From: Cognataquiflexum rubidum | Lineage (GTDB): Bacteria > Bacteroidota > Bacteroidia > Cytophagales > Cyclobacteriaceae | Reading direction: 5' to 3' | NCBI RefSeq assembly: GCF_022538115.1 | Contig: NZ_JAKZAL010000015.1 | Coordinates: forward strand, 1 to 64,000 | Length of the DNA: 64,000 nucleotides | In this document: one piece after another, positions 36,398-45,528 of the stretch | Layout: the number at the start of each line of letters is the position of its first letter | How positions within the stretch are numbered: position 1 is the first letter of the stretch | Translations under genes and position numbers: made by a program | The notes under the pieces: generated by a model | Told to the model about the DNA's origin: nothing | Database searches by the model: none | What the model saw: the letters and a program-made list of their open reading frames with translations, nothing else

Positions 36398-37591
36398 TTA
36401 AAGTTTATTCTTTTTGATATAATCTCTTGCTTCCTTGTGTGCGGGGTGATTTCGCTTAGCATATTTCTTCACTTGATTGAAATAACTCTTTGCCAAGGGC
36501 TTATTTTTTTCTTGATTTGCCATCTTTCCCAAGGCAATCAAAGTGTACAGGTAGTACCCGCTTTCCTGACTTTCGGATTCTTCCCCATAGGAAAGTGTCT
36601 TTAGGTAATACTTTTTGGCCTCCTTTTGATCTCCTATCCGGTCATAATACTGGGCAATATAAAAAGCCGCGTACCTTCCGCTATTGGATTCATAACCTGT
36701 CCATTTATCATCGATTCTTTGGAGAATCTGTTCAGACATTTCTTTTGCCTCGGTAATTCTCCCCACAGTATATAAATGTCGGGCGTAGGAGCGGTGGAAA
36801 TATGGATTATTTGGAAATTTACTGTGCAGATAATCTGTGATAGCCAATGCTTTATAAGGTTGTTTTTCTTCAGAAGCATAAAGCCTGAAAAGAAAATATT
36901 GTGCTTCAATTCTGGCATAAAAGGCGTTTTGGGCGACATCTTCCAATTGTTTTAGGCCAAGGGCTTTATTTCCTTTGGGAAACATTGCAACCACAGGCTT
37001 AAGCAAAGGGTAATTTTCCGGAATCCATACAGAGAAGTAATTGAACAAGGCATCTCCCAACAGCAATTCAGGACCTAACTCTTCTTCTCCCCTGCTAAGA
37101 TTTAAATATTTGAGTGCATTTTTCCCTGCAAAAGTTGCTCTTGTCCAGCTTTTTCTCTCACTGTACAACCTTCCCTGAAAACCATAAGCACCTGCCAAAA
37201 AGAAAGCAGCTTCTTTGTTCTTAGGGTCATTATCCAGCATTTCTTCTGCTTTGTCTATGACGACATCCATCTGATCGATAAAAAGGTCATCGTATTTGTC
37301 GTTTTCAACATCAGGGGCAATTTTCCACCATGTACTCAATCCAATCAAGAAATAGGGTAAGGGATGCTCAGGATATTGGTATTGCATCACCCTAAACCCG
37401 CGCTCCGCAGTCTCAAAATCAAAATTATACAGGGCATTAACATTCTCTGTGATTCTAAACTGCAGGCCCTTGTCCAATAACAAATAGGGAGATTCACTCT
37501 TGCCTACTTGGTCCAAAGGACGGTCTTGTGCAATAGAAACGCTTGCAAAAAACATCAAAATCAATATCACTGAAAAACTTCCTTTTCGCAT
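36398..37591 (-). CDS. Exported TPR-repeat protein, unknown role
   Basis: 397 residues. Signal peptide (about residues 6-21, ending SIAQ). The mature part is helical with several TPR-like repeats, for example ALYNFDFETAERGFRVMQYQYPEHP, KNKEAAFFLAGAYGFQGRLYSERKSW and QKEAKKYYLKTLSYGEESES. No enzyme motif. It ends with a Lys-rich tail. The divergent partner is the membrane protein at 37668; each has its own TAnnTTTG match in the 76-bp gap. Confidence 0.8.
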   Translation of the reverse strand: MRKGSFSVILILMFFASVSIAQDRPLDQVGKSESPYLLLDKGLQFRITENVNALYNFDFETAERGFRVMQYQYPEHPLPYFLIGLSTWWKIAPDVENDKYDDLFIDQMDVVIDKAEEMLDNDPKNKEAAFFLAGAYGFQGRLYSERKSWTRATFAGKNALKYLNLSRGEEELGPELLLGDALFNYFSVWIPENYPLLKPVVAMFPKGNKALGLKQLEDVAQNAFYARIEAQYFLFRLYASEEKQPYKALAITDYLHSKFPNNPYFHRSYARHLYTVGRITEAKEMSEQILQRIDDKWTGYESNSGRYAAFYIAQYYDRIGDQKEAKKYYLKTLSYGEESESQESGYYLYTLIALGKMANQEKNKPLAKSYFNQVKKYAKRNHPAHKEARDYIKKNKL

Positions 37592-37610
37592 TCTTATTCT
37601 AAATTTTCTC

Positions 37611-37618
37611 CAAAATTA
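37611..37618 (-). promoter_or_regulatory. Bacteroidota -7 box candidate for TPR gene
   Basis: Minus-strand TAATTTTG fits TAnnTTTG, 20 bp before ATG 37591. Confidence 0.4.
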
Positions 37619-37640
37619 TATGCTATTCCAAACAATCATT

Positions 37641-37648
37641 TAGATTTG
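37641..37648 (+). promoter_or_regulatory. Bacteroidota -7 box candidate for 37668 gene
   Basis: TAGATTTG fits TAnnTTTG, 19 bp before ATG 37668, divergent from the minus-strand box at 37611. Confidence 0.4.
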
Positions 37649-37667
37649 GCTATAATTATTTCAGATT

Positions 37668-38315
37668 ATGTCACAGACGTCCAGTCCTATCTCACAACGC
37701 ATCGAAGCCAATTTAGATTTCGATAAAAGACTGTTTTTTTTGATTTTGGTTATTTTGTTTCTTTTAGTAAGGTATGTGACCAACGACCTGATCCTACAGT
37801 CCATCCCGGGATATGATAAATTGGAGTCCGAAGGTTCATTCATGATATTCCATATTTTCAATGCGCTGAATTACATTTGGACACCTTTTGCCCTGCTGTG
37901 GAAATTTACCACAACCGCTTTTGTGATTTGGTTGGGCGCATTTGCTTTTGGCTATAAGGCGCCATTTGTTCGTCTGTGGCAATTTGTCTTGGTAGTAGAA
38001 TTTATTTTCATCATTCCGGAATTGATCAAAATGTTGGTGTATATCAAACCATCTGATTCGGTGACTTACGAAGAAATCAGGGATTATTACCCGCTTTCTT
38101 TATTCTCCATGGTCAATCCGGAAAGTGTTGCCGCCAAATATCACTACCCATTAAGGGCTATCAATCTGTTTGAATTGATTTACGTGGTGTTTTTGATTTT
38201 TGGATTCCATACGGTCAGCCGCCGGACACTTACTGAATCAACTTTTGTGGTCCTTTTCAGTTACGTGTTGATGTTTTTGTTATGGTTGTTGTTTTACACT
38301 TTGGTGTACAAATAA
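37668..38315 (+). CDS. Unknown integral membrane protein
   Basis: 215 residues with about five hydrophobic helices (near 22-40, 65-90, 98-122, 162-180, 190-212) and a charged loop YIKPSDSVTYEEIRDYYPLS in the middle. No family motif recognised; the topology is loosely Yip1-like, but I would not assign it. Alone in its transcript. Confidence 0.65.
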   Translation: MSQTSSPISQRIEANLDFDKRLFFLILVILFLLVRYVTNDLILQSIPGYDKLESEGSFMIFHIFNALNYIWTPFALLWKFTTTAFVIWLGAFAFGYKAPFVRLWQFVLVVEFIFIIPELIKMLVYIKPSDSVTYEEIRDYYPLSLFSMVNPESVAAKYHYPLRAINLFELIYVVFLIFGFHTVSRRTLTESTFVVLFSYVLMFLLWLLFYTLVYK

Positions 38316-38392
38316 TTTATTCGACAAAATCCAGCATCTGATTATTGACACTTTTTAAGGTTTGCATCTTCCGTCAGGGATATAAACTTGAT

Positions 38393-38400
38393 TACCTTTG
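38393..38400 (+). promoter_or_regulatory. Bacteroidota -7 box candidate for M3 peptidase gene
   Basis: TACCTTTG fits TAnnTTTG, 36 bp before ATG 38437. Confidence 0.45.
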
Positions 38401-38436
38401 CTGTTACTAATTCCTTGAATTCAAAAATCAAAAAAT

Positions 38437-40464
38437 ATGAATCCATTATTGGAAAAATTCAATACCCCATTTGAAACTGCCCCATTTGACTTAATCAAGC
38501 CTGAACATTATTTACCTGCCATTCAGGAAGCCATAAAAAAAGCAAAAGAGGAAATTCAGGAAATAAAAAATAGCCCGATTCCTACTTTTGAAAACACAAT
38601 AGTTGCATTGGACCAATCCGGGGAAAAACTGAATGTCATTTCTTCCATATTTTTCAACCTCAACAGTGCCGAGACCAATGATCAAATCCAGGCTTTGGCA
38701 AGGGAAATCTCTCCACTTCTGACTGCACACAGCAATGACGTTTTGTTGGATGAAGCGCTTTTTGCCAATATCCAATTTGTCTACGAACAAAAAGAGAAAC
38801 TTAACCTGACGGAAGAACAGAAAACCCTTCTGGAAAAGACCTACAAAAGCTTTGTTCGAAACGGAGCCAAACTTGACGAAAACCAGAAGATAAGACTACG
38901 AGAAATTGACCGTGAGCTATCGCAATTGGGATTGAAATTTGGTGAAAATGTTTTGGCTGAAACAAATAAATATGAATTGGTCGTTTCTGAAGAGTCAGAC
39001 CTTGCAGGATTGCCGGACGCTGTCAGAGAAGCTGCATTGCAATCTGCTGAGGAAAAAGGAAAGCCGGGAAATTGGGTCTTTACACTAGCCTATCCCAGCT
39101 ACATCCCATTTATGATGTATTCCGAAAATAGGGCGTTGAGAAGAGAATTGTTCATTGCCTCAAGTACAAAATCCTGCAAGGGAGACGAATTGGACAACCA
39201 ACAGCATATTAAAGATATGCTTCGACTCAAAAATGAAAGGGCAAATCTGCTTGGATATAACCGATTTTCGGATTTCGTATTGGAAGAAAGAATGGCTAAA
39301 AGTGCTCCAAAAGTGATGGATTTTCTTCACAACCTCCTGGAAATGGCCAAACCGAAAGCACTTGCAGAAGTCATAGAACTTGAAAAGTTTGCAATGGAAC
39401 TTGATGGTCTGGAGAAAATTGAAAAATGGGATTTCGCATTCTATTCCGAAAAACTCAAGAACCAAAAATATGAGGTCAGCGATGAGTTACTTCGACCTTA
39501 CTTCAAACTTGAAAATGTAATTGAAGGGGTATTTCTCACTGCCGAAAAATTATTTGGGATCCATTTCGTAGAAAACCAAAACATCCCAAAATACCATCCT
39601 GAGGTGACCACCTATGAAGTCATTGACACCGAAGGCAATCATGTGGCGGTATTTTACGCTGATTTTTTTCCAAGGGCAGGAAAAAGAAACGGTGCGTGGA
39701 TGACAAGTTTCAGGGGACAAAAAACAGTGAAAGGAAAAGAATCTAGACCACATGTTTCGATAGTCTGCAATTTTACCAAACCTACCAAAACCAAGCCTTC
39801 CCTTTTGACATTTAATGAAGTAACTACCCTTTTCCATGAATTTGGACATGCGTTACACGGCATGCTGGCAAAGGGCAATTATGAATCGCTGACAGGCACG
39901 AGTGTTTATTGGGACTTTGTAGAACTTCCCTCGCAGATTTTTGAAAATTGGAGTTATGAGAAAGAATGTTTGGATCTTTTTGCAAAGCATTATGAAACAG
40001 AGGAAATTATCCCTTCTGAATTGATCCAAAAGATAAAAAATGCCGCTAATTTCCAGCAAGGTTATCAGACTGTGAGGCAAATCAGTTTTGGCCTCCTTGA
40101 CATGGCTTACCATGGAACTGATCCGTCTAGTATATTGGATATTTTTTCATTCGAAAAAGAAATCCTAAAACCAACTTCCCTGCTTCCTGATGTGAATGGA
40201 ACGCTGATGAGTACGTCCTTTTCCCACATTTTCCAAGGTGGCTATGCGGCAGGATATTACAGTTATAAGTGGGCAGAGGTTTTGGATGCTGATGCCTTTG
40301 AAATGTTTCTCGAAAAAGGAATTTTCGATAGAGAAACAGCCACATCATTTAAAGAAAATATCTTGTCAGCAGGAGGAAAAGAGCATCCTACAGTACTTTA
40401 CAAAAGGTTTAGAGGAAGAGATCCAAAACCTGATGCTTTGCTCAAAAGAGCAGGATTGGTTTAA
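38437..40464 (+). CDS. M3 family zinc metallopeptidase (Dcp/oligopeptidase A-like)
   Basis: 675 residues. M3 thermolysin-clan oligopeptidase that trims short peptides in the cytoplasm. Zinc site HEFGHALHG with HEXXH at residues 467-471. Family blocks FFPRAGKRNGAWMTSF, VYWDFVELPSQIFENW and SYKWAEVLDADAFEMF are present. No signal peptide, and the length agrees with E. coli Dcp or PrlC (about 680). Monocistronic, ends in a 15-bp hairpin. Confidence 0.94.
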   Translation: MNPLLEKFNTPFETAPFDLIKPEHYLPAIQEAIKKAKEEIQEIKNSPIPTFENTIVALDQSGEKLNVISSIFFNLNSAETNDQIQALAREISPLLTAHSNDVLLDEALFANIQFVYEQKEKLNLTEEQKTLLEKTYKSFVRNGAKLDENQKIRLREIDRELSQLGLKFGENVLAETNKYELVVSEESDLAGLPDAVREAALQSAEEKGKPGNWVFTLAYPSYIPFMMYSENRALRRELFIASSTKSCKGDELDNQQHIKDMLRLKNERANLLGYNRFSDFVLEERMAKSAPKVMDFLHNLLEMAKPKALAEVIELEKFAMELDGLEKIEKWDFAFYSEKLKNQKYEVSDELLRPYFKLENVIEGVFLTAEKLFGIHFVENQNIPKYHPEVTTYEVIDTEGNHVAVFYADFFPRAGKRNGAWMTSFRGQKTVKGKESRPHVSIVCNFTKPTKTKPSLLTFNEVTTLFHEFGHALHGMLAKGNYESLTGTSVYWDFVELPSQIFENWSYEKECLDLFAKHYETEEIIPSELIQKIKNAANFQQGYQTVRQISFGLLDMAYHGTDPSSILDIFSFEKEILKPTSLLPDVNGTLMSTSFSHIFQGGYAAGYYSYKWAEVLDADAFEMFLEKGIFDRETATSFKENILSAGGKEHPTVLYKRFRGRDPKPDALLKRAGLV

Positions 40465-40467
40465 AAT

Positions 40468-40503
40468 AAAGCCAGCCTTCAAATTAAATTGAAGGCTGGC
40501 TTT
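40468..40503. terminator. Hairpin terminator shared by M3 and M20 genes
   Basis: Perfect 15-bp stem AAAGCCAGCCTTCAA / TTGAAGGCTGGCTTT with loop ATTAAA. The A and T ends let it work on both strands; the convergent M20 gene stops at 40578. Confidence 0.8.
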
Positions 40504-40577
40504 CACTTTTCGATTAACTGTTTCTTTGCATTAAATTAACTGTTGCTTTTAATCGGAATATCAAAAGGTTTTGAACC

Positions 40578-42014
40578 TCACTTGGTAACATTAAAATCAA
40601 GAGGAACCACTTTGTCGCCAACTAGCGCTTCATATTTCAGACCTCCCAATCTTTCGTCAAACTCTTTTTTTGCTTCTTGGATGATCAGAGGATTTAAGAT
40701 CAAATCCTTTCCTGTCAAGGCCATGGTTTTTGCTGCAAGCATCATTCCTTTAAATCCGATGCTCATTCCATCGGCAGCAACTGCCTGCCAGGTATGTGCG
40801 GCAGTTCCAGGCACCCAAGTAGCTGTTCCCAAACCTACGGTTGGAACTACATAACTTACATCACCGACATCAGTGGATGCAGGAAAGAAATTCAGGGCAT
40901 AAGGCTGGACTTTTTTTGCGACATCCAAAGAAGGTACTTTGGGGGAATTAAAGGTTTTTTGGATTTCTGTGGCCCATTTGATTTCCTCTTCGTCATACTC
41001 CACTCCTCCAAGGGAACTCAGGTTTTTATGCATTTGCTTTGCCAAAGTTTCATTTGGCAGTAAGCCATATAATCCTGACGCCAATTCAATTTCTACCCTT
41101 GTACCTGTTCCCATGGCAGCACCTTCGGCAGCTTTTCCGATTCGGGCCCACATGTCTTTCAATTCTGTAATATCAGGATGGCGGATCATATACCTCACTT
41201 CCGCAAAATCAGGAACGACATTTGGTGCTAAGCCTCCACTCGAAATAATATAATGTATTCTACTTTCCTGATCCACGTGTTCACGCATCATGTTTACCAT
41301 CATATTCATTGCCTCTACAGCATCTAAGGCTGATCTTCCTCTTTGTGGCGAAGCGGCGGCGTGGGCTGTCTCTCCATAAAACCTGAATCTGCCACCGATT
41401 ACTGCATTACAGGTGGAAGCATTGGCAGCATTTCGGTCCGAAGGGTGCCAGTTGATGACTGCATCCACTCCATTGAATATTCCATCACGGGCCATGTACA
41501 CTTTCCCTCCACCACTTTCTTCTGCCGGTGTACCAAAGATTTTAATGGTTGCCTTGATATTGTTGGCGTCAATCCACTCCTTCAAAGCTACGCCTGATGC
41601 GACCACAGCTGTGCCAAAAAGATTGTGTCCACATCCATGGCCATTACCACCCTCCACGATTACCGACCTGTAGGGAACCGCATCTTGGGACAAACCCGGT
41701 AAGGCATCATATTCCGCAAGAAAACCGATGACCGGACCTCCTTTATCATAGGTGGCCACAAATGCAGTAGGCATTCCGGCTACACCCACCTCCACATTAA
41801 ATCCCGAAGCTTTCAATTCATCGATCAATACTTTGGAGCTAGTGACTTCTAAAAACCCCAATTCAGGATTTTCCCATATCTCCCGTGCGGCTTTTGAAAA
41901 CCTTTCGGTATTGGCATCCAATTGCTTGACAATAAATGCCTCATGGGATGGCTCTTGGGCCATAGTCGGCAACCAAATCAGCACCCCTAATAATCCAAGT
42001 AATATTCTCTTCAT
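40578..42014 (-). CDS. Exported M20-family amidohydrolase (AbgB-like)
   Basis: 478 residues. Signal peptide (residues 1-19, ending TMAQ). M20 dipeptidase/aminoacylase fold: FLAEYDALPG (metal Asp region), GHGCGHNLFGTAVVASG (metal His and Cys), GTPAEESGGGKVYMAR (catalytic Glu), and a C-terminal STDVGDVSYVVPT. The lid-domain blocks HAAASPQRGRSALDAVEAMN are also typical. AbgB-type enzymes split p-aminobenzoyl-glutamate; the export signal suggests a peptide substrate outside the cytoplasm. Confidence 0.9.
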   Translation of the reverse strand: MKRILLGLLGVLIWLPTMAQEPSHEAFIVKQLDANTERFSKAAREIWENPELGFLEVTSSKVLIDELKASGFNVEVGVAGMPTAFVATYDKGGPVIGFLAEYDALPGLSQDAVPYRSVIVEGGNGHGCGHNLFGTAVVASGVALKEWIDANNIKATIKIFGTPAEESGGGKVYMARDGIFNGVDAVINWHPSDRNAANASTCNAVIGGRFRFYGETAHAAASPQRGRSALDAVEAMNMMVNMMREHVDQESRIHYIISSGGLAPNVVPDFAEVRYMIRHPDITELKDMWARIGKAAEGAAMGTGTRVEIELASGLYGLLPNETLAKQMHKNLSSLGGVEYDEEEIKWATEIQKTFNSPKVPSLDVAKKVQPYALNFFPASTDVGDVSYVVPTVGLGTATWVPGTAAHTWQAVAADGMSIGFKGMMLAAKTMALTGKDLILNPLIIQEAKKEFDERLGGLKYEALVGDKVVPLDFNVTK

Positions 42015-42116
42015 GGCGATAAATTATAAATGAAATTTTTTGAAAGTAAGTGTTCTTAAAATTAAGTATCGCGGGATTAAAACAAAACAGAAAAGTGACA
42101 AAAAAGAAAATAAAAA

Positions 42117-42140
42117 AAGGATATGTTTGTACATATCCCT
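42117..42140 (-). terminator. Hairpin terminator after the 28-residue ORF
   Basis: GGATATGT / ACATATCC 8-bp stem, loop TTGT (42119-42138), followed on the minus strand by TTTTTTTATTTTC. It lies 73 bp downstream of the small frame. Confidence 0.75.
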
Positions 42141-42212
42141 TTTTAAACTCCTTAATCCATTTGAAAAGCAATTGCTGTTGATGTAGGTACAGCTTAAAAC
42201 CTTAATATCTTG

Positions 42213-42299
42213 TTAGATTATGATTAGAACTCCAACAAGAATTAACCATACTACGGAAGTAACCGCTAACAGTACCCGAAATTGTTTGTCCTCGTTCAT
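42213..42299 (-). CDS. Predicted 28-residue single-span membrane miniprotein
   Basis: Minus-strand ATG (42297-42299) to TAA (42213-42215). The product begins MNEDKQFRV and continues as an unbroken run of about 20 hydrophobic residues (LLAVTSVVWLILVGVLIII), the form of a small single-pass membrane protein. It has its own downstream terminator hairpin and no overlap with other genes. Not recognised; coding status is inferred from composition and context. Confidence 0.5.
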   Translation of the reverse strand: MNEDKQFRVLLAVTSVVWLILVGVLIII

Positions 42300-42385
42300 A
42301 GCTTTTTTTTTGTTGAATATACTAAGATAATTGTATTCTTGAAAAAAGGGATAAAATATTTTAATTTTTTTTAAGTTATGAAATA

Positions 42386-43381
42386 TTATTGCTCAATAAA
42401 CTCATGATAATGCTTTTGATTTTTTGACATATTCAAAGATGTCCATTCTATTTTGGTGTCTTTGGGATATTGCCGAACAACACAGTCTTTCATTTGACAA
42501 TAATGGCAACATTTTTCCGGAATACAAGGATCTGCATGTACAAAAACTTCCATAATACCGGGCCAGGCATCTTCTAAGGCATGTTCCAACTCTTCCACCT
42601 CATTATGGACTTGTTTCAAATCAAAGAAATAAGGCAATGTCAAATGAAGGTCTATATGCCTGTCTCCGCCGTATTGCTGCACCCTCATATTATGGATATC
42701 AATCCAACTTGGCTTCCGGTTTTGGTTGATGGTTTTCACGGTCGAATCAATCGCAGTCGGGTCCAATTCATCCATCAATCCTGCTACAGATTTTCTCACC
42801 AAACCATATCCCGAATAAAGAATGTAGAAAGAAAATAGTACGGCAATGATGGAATCAAGGAATTGGTATCCTGTAACCAAAATGACAACCACACCCAAGA
42901 TCAATAGAAAACTGGACAAAGCATCGGTAATCAAATGCTTCCCGCTTGCCTCCAAAGTGATGCTGTTGAGTGATTTGCCCCTTCTTTGTAGCATGATTCC
43001 CAAAATGCCGTTAACCGTTCCGGAAACGGTAATCAATACAATACCTGCAAATAAATTTTCGAGTGTATGAGGGAAGAAAAAACTATAAACTGACTGATAA
43101 ACGATAAACAAACCTGCAAGAATAATCAGGGTACCTTCCACTCCGGCACTAAAAAATTCTATTTTACCGTGACCATAAGGATGATTTTCATCTCTTGGCT
43201 TTGAACTCAAATAAATACTATAAGTGGCAAAACCTGCTGCCACAACATTGACTATGCTTTCAAGCGCATCGGTAAGGATAGCAGTAGAATTGGTAATATA
43301 ATAGGAATAGAACTTGACTACCAACAAAACAAAACTGACAATAAAGGAGACTCTTATCCAAATCGACTTTTCTCTTTCCAC
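42386..43381 (-). CDS. Cation diffusion facilitator metal exporter with Cys-rich tail
   Basis: 331 residues. CDF family: six helices, DALESIVNVVAAGFA in helix 2 and ITDALSSFLLIL in helix 5 carrying the metal-site Asp residues, PYGHGKIEFFSAGVEG in the loop. The C-terminal dimerisation domain ends with HADPCIPEKCCHYCQMKDC, a five-cysteine cluster found in a subset of CDF proteins. Likely substrates Zn2+, Fe2+ or Co2+, not certain. The start is GTG (43379-43381); the in-frame stop 18 bp upstream leaves no ATG. Confidence 0.88.
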   Translation of the reverse strand: MEREKSIWIRVSFIVSFVLLVVKFYSYYITNSTAILTDALESIVNVVAAGFATYSIYLSSKPRDENHPYGHGKIEFFSAGVEGTLIILAGLFIVYQSVYSFFFPHTLENLFAGIVLITVSGTVNGILGIMLQRRGKSLNSITLEASGKHLITDALSSFLLILGVVVILVTGYQFLDSIIAVLFSFYILYSGYGLVRKSVAGLMDELDPTAIDSTVKTINQNRKPSWIDIHNMRVQQYGGDRHIDLHLTLPYFFDLKQVHNEVEELEHALEDAWPGIMEVFVHADPCIPEKCCHYCQMKDCVVRQYPKDTKIEWTSLNMSKNQKHYHEFIEQ

Positions 43382-43520
43382 TTCAATATTTTTGAACTGT
43401 TAAAAATAGAATTAAATTTAATGAGTTTTGATAATCACTGTTTTTATTAATCTCTTTAGATGGAATAAGTGAAGCTAACAACCAAACCCAATTCTGCTTA
43501 ACCTTCTTTTAAACCTTTTT

Positions 43521-44606
43521 ATGAGCCAAAGTAACATTAATTTACCCCCCTACCTGAAAGCACTTGCTGTTTTGTCATTGATCATCCTGATCGTTTTTAT
43601 TTTGATAGTTGGGCGTAGTCTTTTAGTCCCTTTGTTTTTGGCAGGTTTGATTTCAATACTATTGACCCCGATGTCAGATTTCTTGGAAAGAAAAAAGCTG
43701 TCGCGCATTTGGAGTACGGTGATATCACTTTTTTCAGGCCTGTTTCTCATTTTGGGGTTGATTGCCTTCATTGTTTTTCAGGTTGCTTCATTTGGAAGGG
43801 ATCTCGGAAATGTAAAAGAAAAGCTCAACATCTACTTAATTCAGATCGATGGTTTTATTATGACCAATTTCCAGATAGAGACCGGTATAGGGAATGGAAT
43901 CGACAAACATTATCTGATCGATTGGATCCAATCCCATGGATCAACATTGGCTGAATTTGTTTTTGGCACCATCGGATCCTTGTCCATGGTCCTTTTGTTG
44001 CCTGTTTTCATTTTCTTCTTTCTACTTTACCGCAACCACCTGACCGTATTCCTTTCGATGCTTTTTCCAAGACATAATAAGGAAAAAGTGATCGAAGAAA
44101 TCCTGATCCTCCGAAAAGTTGTACAAAATTATATAGTGGGAGTCCTCAAGGTAATGGTAATATTGGCCATTTTAAATACCGCTGTATTGTTGGGATTAGG
44201 GATCAAACACGCTATATTTTTCGGCGTTTTTGCCGCAGTATTAAATATAGTGCCATATTTAGGTCCTTTGATAGCCCTTCTCTTACCGGTTGTCTTTGCC
44301 TTTTTGACCAAAGACGGACTGTTTTACCCTATTGCAATTATCGTTTCTTTTCAATTGATACAAATGATAGAAGCGAATTTTCTAACACCAAAAATTGTCG
44401 GCGGCAACGTAAACCTGAACGCTTTTGCCACAATCATTGGATTGTTGGTAGGTGCATCTATTTGGGGCGTGGTCGGAATGATCCTGATTATCCCTGCCTT
44501 GGCGGTTTTAAGAAAAATATTTGAACTTACAGATGCCACAAAGCCTTATGCATTATTATTGGGCGAAGAAAAAAATGACGTTGGTTTCCTTAATGAACAA
44601 TCTTAA
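43521..44606 (+). CDS. AI-2E/PerM family transporter, copy 1
   Basis: 361 residues with eight hydrophobic helices. Family signature near the C-terminus (FGVFAAVLNIVPYLGPLIALLLPVVFAFLT) and FLTPKIVGGNVNLNAFATIIGLLVG. The family includes the E. coli TqsA autoinducer-2 exporter and Na+/H+ antiporters, so function cannot be fixed. The lipoprotein gene downstream overlaps by 14 bp. Confidence 0.88.
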   Translation: MSQSNINLPPYLKALAVLSLIILIVFILIVGRSLLVPLFLAGLISILLTPMSDFLERKKLSRIWSTVISLFSGLFLILGLIAFIVFQVASFGRDLGNVKEKLNIYLIQIDGFIMTNFQIETGIGNGIDKHYLIDWIQSHGSTLAEFVFGTIGSLSMVLLLPVFIFFFLLYRNHLTVFLSMLFPRHNKEKVIEEILILRKVVQNYIVGVLKVMVILAILNTAVLLGLGIKHAIFFGVFAAVLNIVPYLGPLIALLLPVVFAFLTKDGLFYPIAIIVSFQLIQMIEANFLTPKIVGGNVNLNAFATIIGLLVGASIWGVVGMILIIPALAVLRKIFELTDATKPYALLLGEEKNDVGFLNEQS

Positions 44607-45528
44607 ATTATCAGTAATATTCCTTTTTGGGGTTCTGGTTTTATTTTCCTGTGACAATACCGAAACCAAAAAAGGCCGGTTTTTACTCAAAGGAAATGAA
44701 AAGCTTAAAGAAAATGATCCCGAGGCTGCGATTGAATTTTATTCAGAAGCACTTTTGGTAGATCCTCATTATAAAGATGCGCTTTATAACAGGGGTTTGG
44801 TATACCAGCAGCTCAACAGATTGGAAGAGGCGATTTCAGATTTTTCGTCAGTCCTGAATGCAAATCCTGCCGACTCTTTGGCCCTGTTTCAAAGAGGTGT
44901 AGGATACATGGATAACGGAGAATATTATAAGGCTCTTGAAGACAGCAAGAAACTATTATCTACCCTGCCCAAAAGCTGGAAAAGTCATTTTTTGACCGGA
45001 TTAATTTTGGAAAAAATGAAAAATTACCCTGAAGCGCTTGAAGCATTTGACAATTCTTTGGACCTGCAACCCGATAATCCTGAAGTTTTGATCAATAAAG
45101 CCACACTCCATTATTATTTGAAAGAATTTGACCAATCTGAGATATCAATTGATATAGCCCAAAAACTTAACCCTTCTGAACCAAACATCTATAACCTCCG
45201 TGCAATGCTTGCTTTTGAATCAAAAGATTATGCCAAAGCAATGGAGTGGATTGAAAAATCTATAGAACTCAATCCAAAAGAGGCATTTTATTACAATAAC
45301 AGGGGTTTGTACCAGATTTACCTAGGTGAATATGAAAAAGGTCTGGAAGACATCAATTACAGCCTGAAGCAAAACCCAAAGAACCTTTATGCCATCAGAA
45401 ACAAAGGGATTTACTATTTCTACAAAGGTCAAAAAGAGTTGGCTTTAACTTACTTTAAGGAGGTATTTCAAAAAGATCCTGACCTGGAATTGGTCAAAGA
45501 TTATATCGAAAAATGCAATCAAAAGTGA
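44593..45528 (+). CDS. TPR-repeat lipoprotein
   Basis: 311 residues. Signal peptide with lipobox LVLFSC (Cys about residue 20), then seven to eight TPR repeats (first: RFLLKGNEKLKENDPEAAIEF; later: AYYNNRGLYQIYLGEYEKGL-type blocks). A scaffold with no catalytic motif, anchored to a membrane. ATG 44593 gives a clean signal peptide. Overlaps the AI-2E gene by 14 bp and the convergent kinase by 10 bp. Confidence 0.87.
   Translation: MNNLKLSVIFLFGVLVLFSCDNTETKKGRFLLKGNEKLKENDPEAAIEFYSEALLVDPHYKDALYNRGLVYQQLNRLEEAISDFSSVLNANPADSLALFQRGVGYMDNGEYYKALEDSKKLLSTLPKSWKSHFLTGLILEKMKNYPEALEAFDNSLDLQPDNPEVLINKATLHYYLKEFDQSEISIDIAQKLNPSEPNIYNLRAMLAFESKDYAKAMEWIEKSIELNPKEAFYYNNRGLYQIYLGEYEKGLEDINYSLKQNPKNLYAIRNKGIYYFYKGQKELALTYFKEVFQKDPDLELVKDYIEKCNQK

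Larger units (their letters stand above)
42015..42385. other. 371-bp intergenic region with a small frame and a hairpin
   Basis: Between the M20 and CDF genes, both on the minus strand. It contains a 28-codon frame (42213-42299) and a hairpin (42119-42138). The remainder (42300-42385 and 42139-42212) is AT-rich with no further frame or promoter I can defend. Confidence 0.6.
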
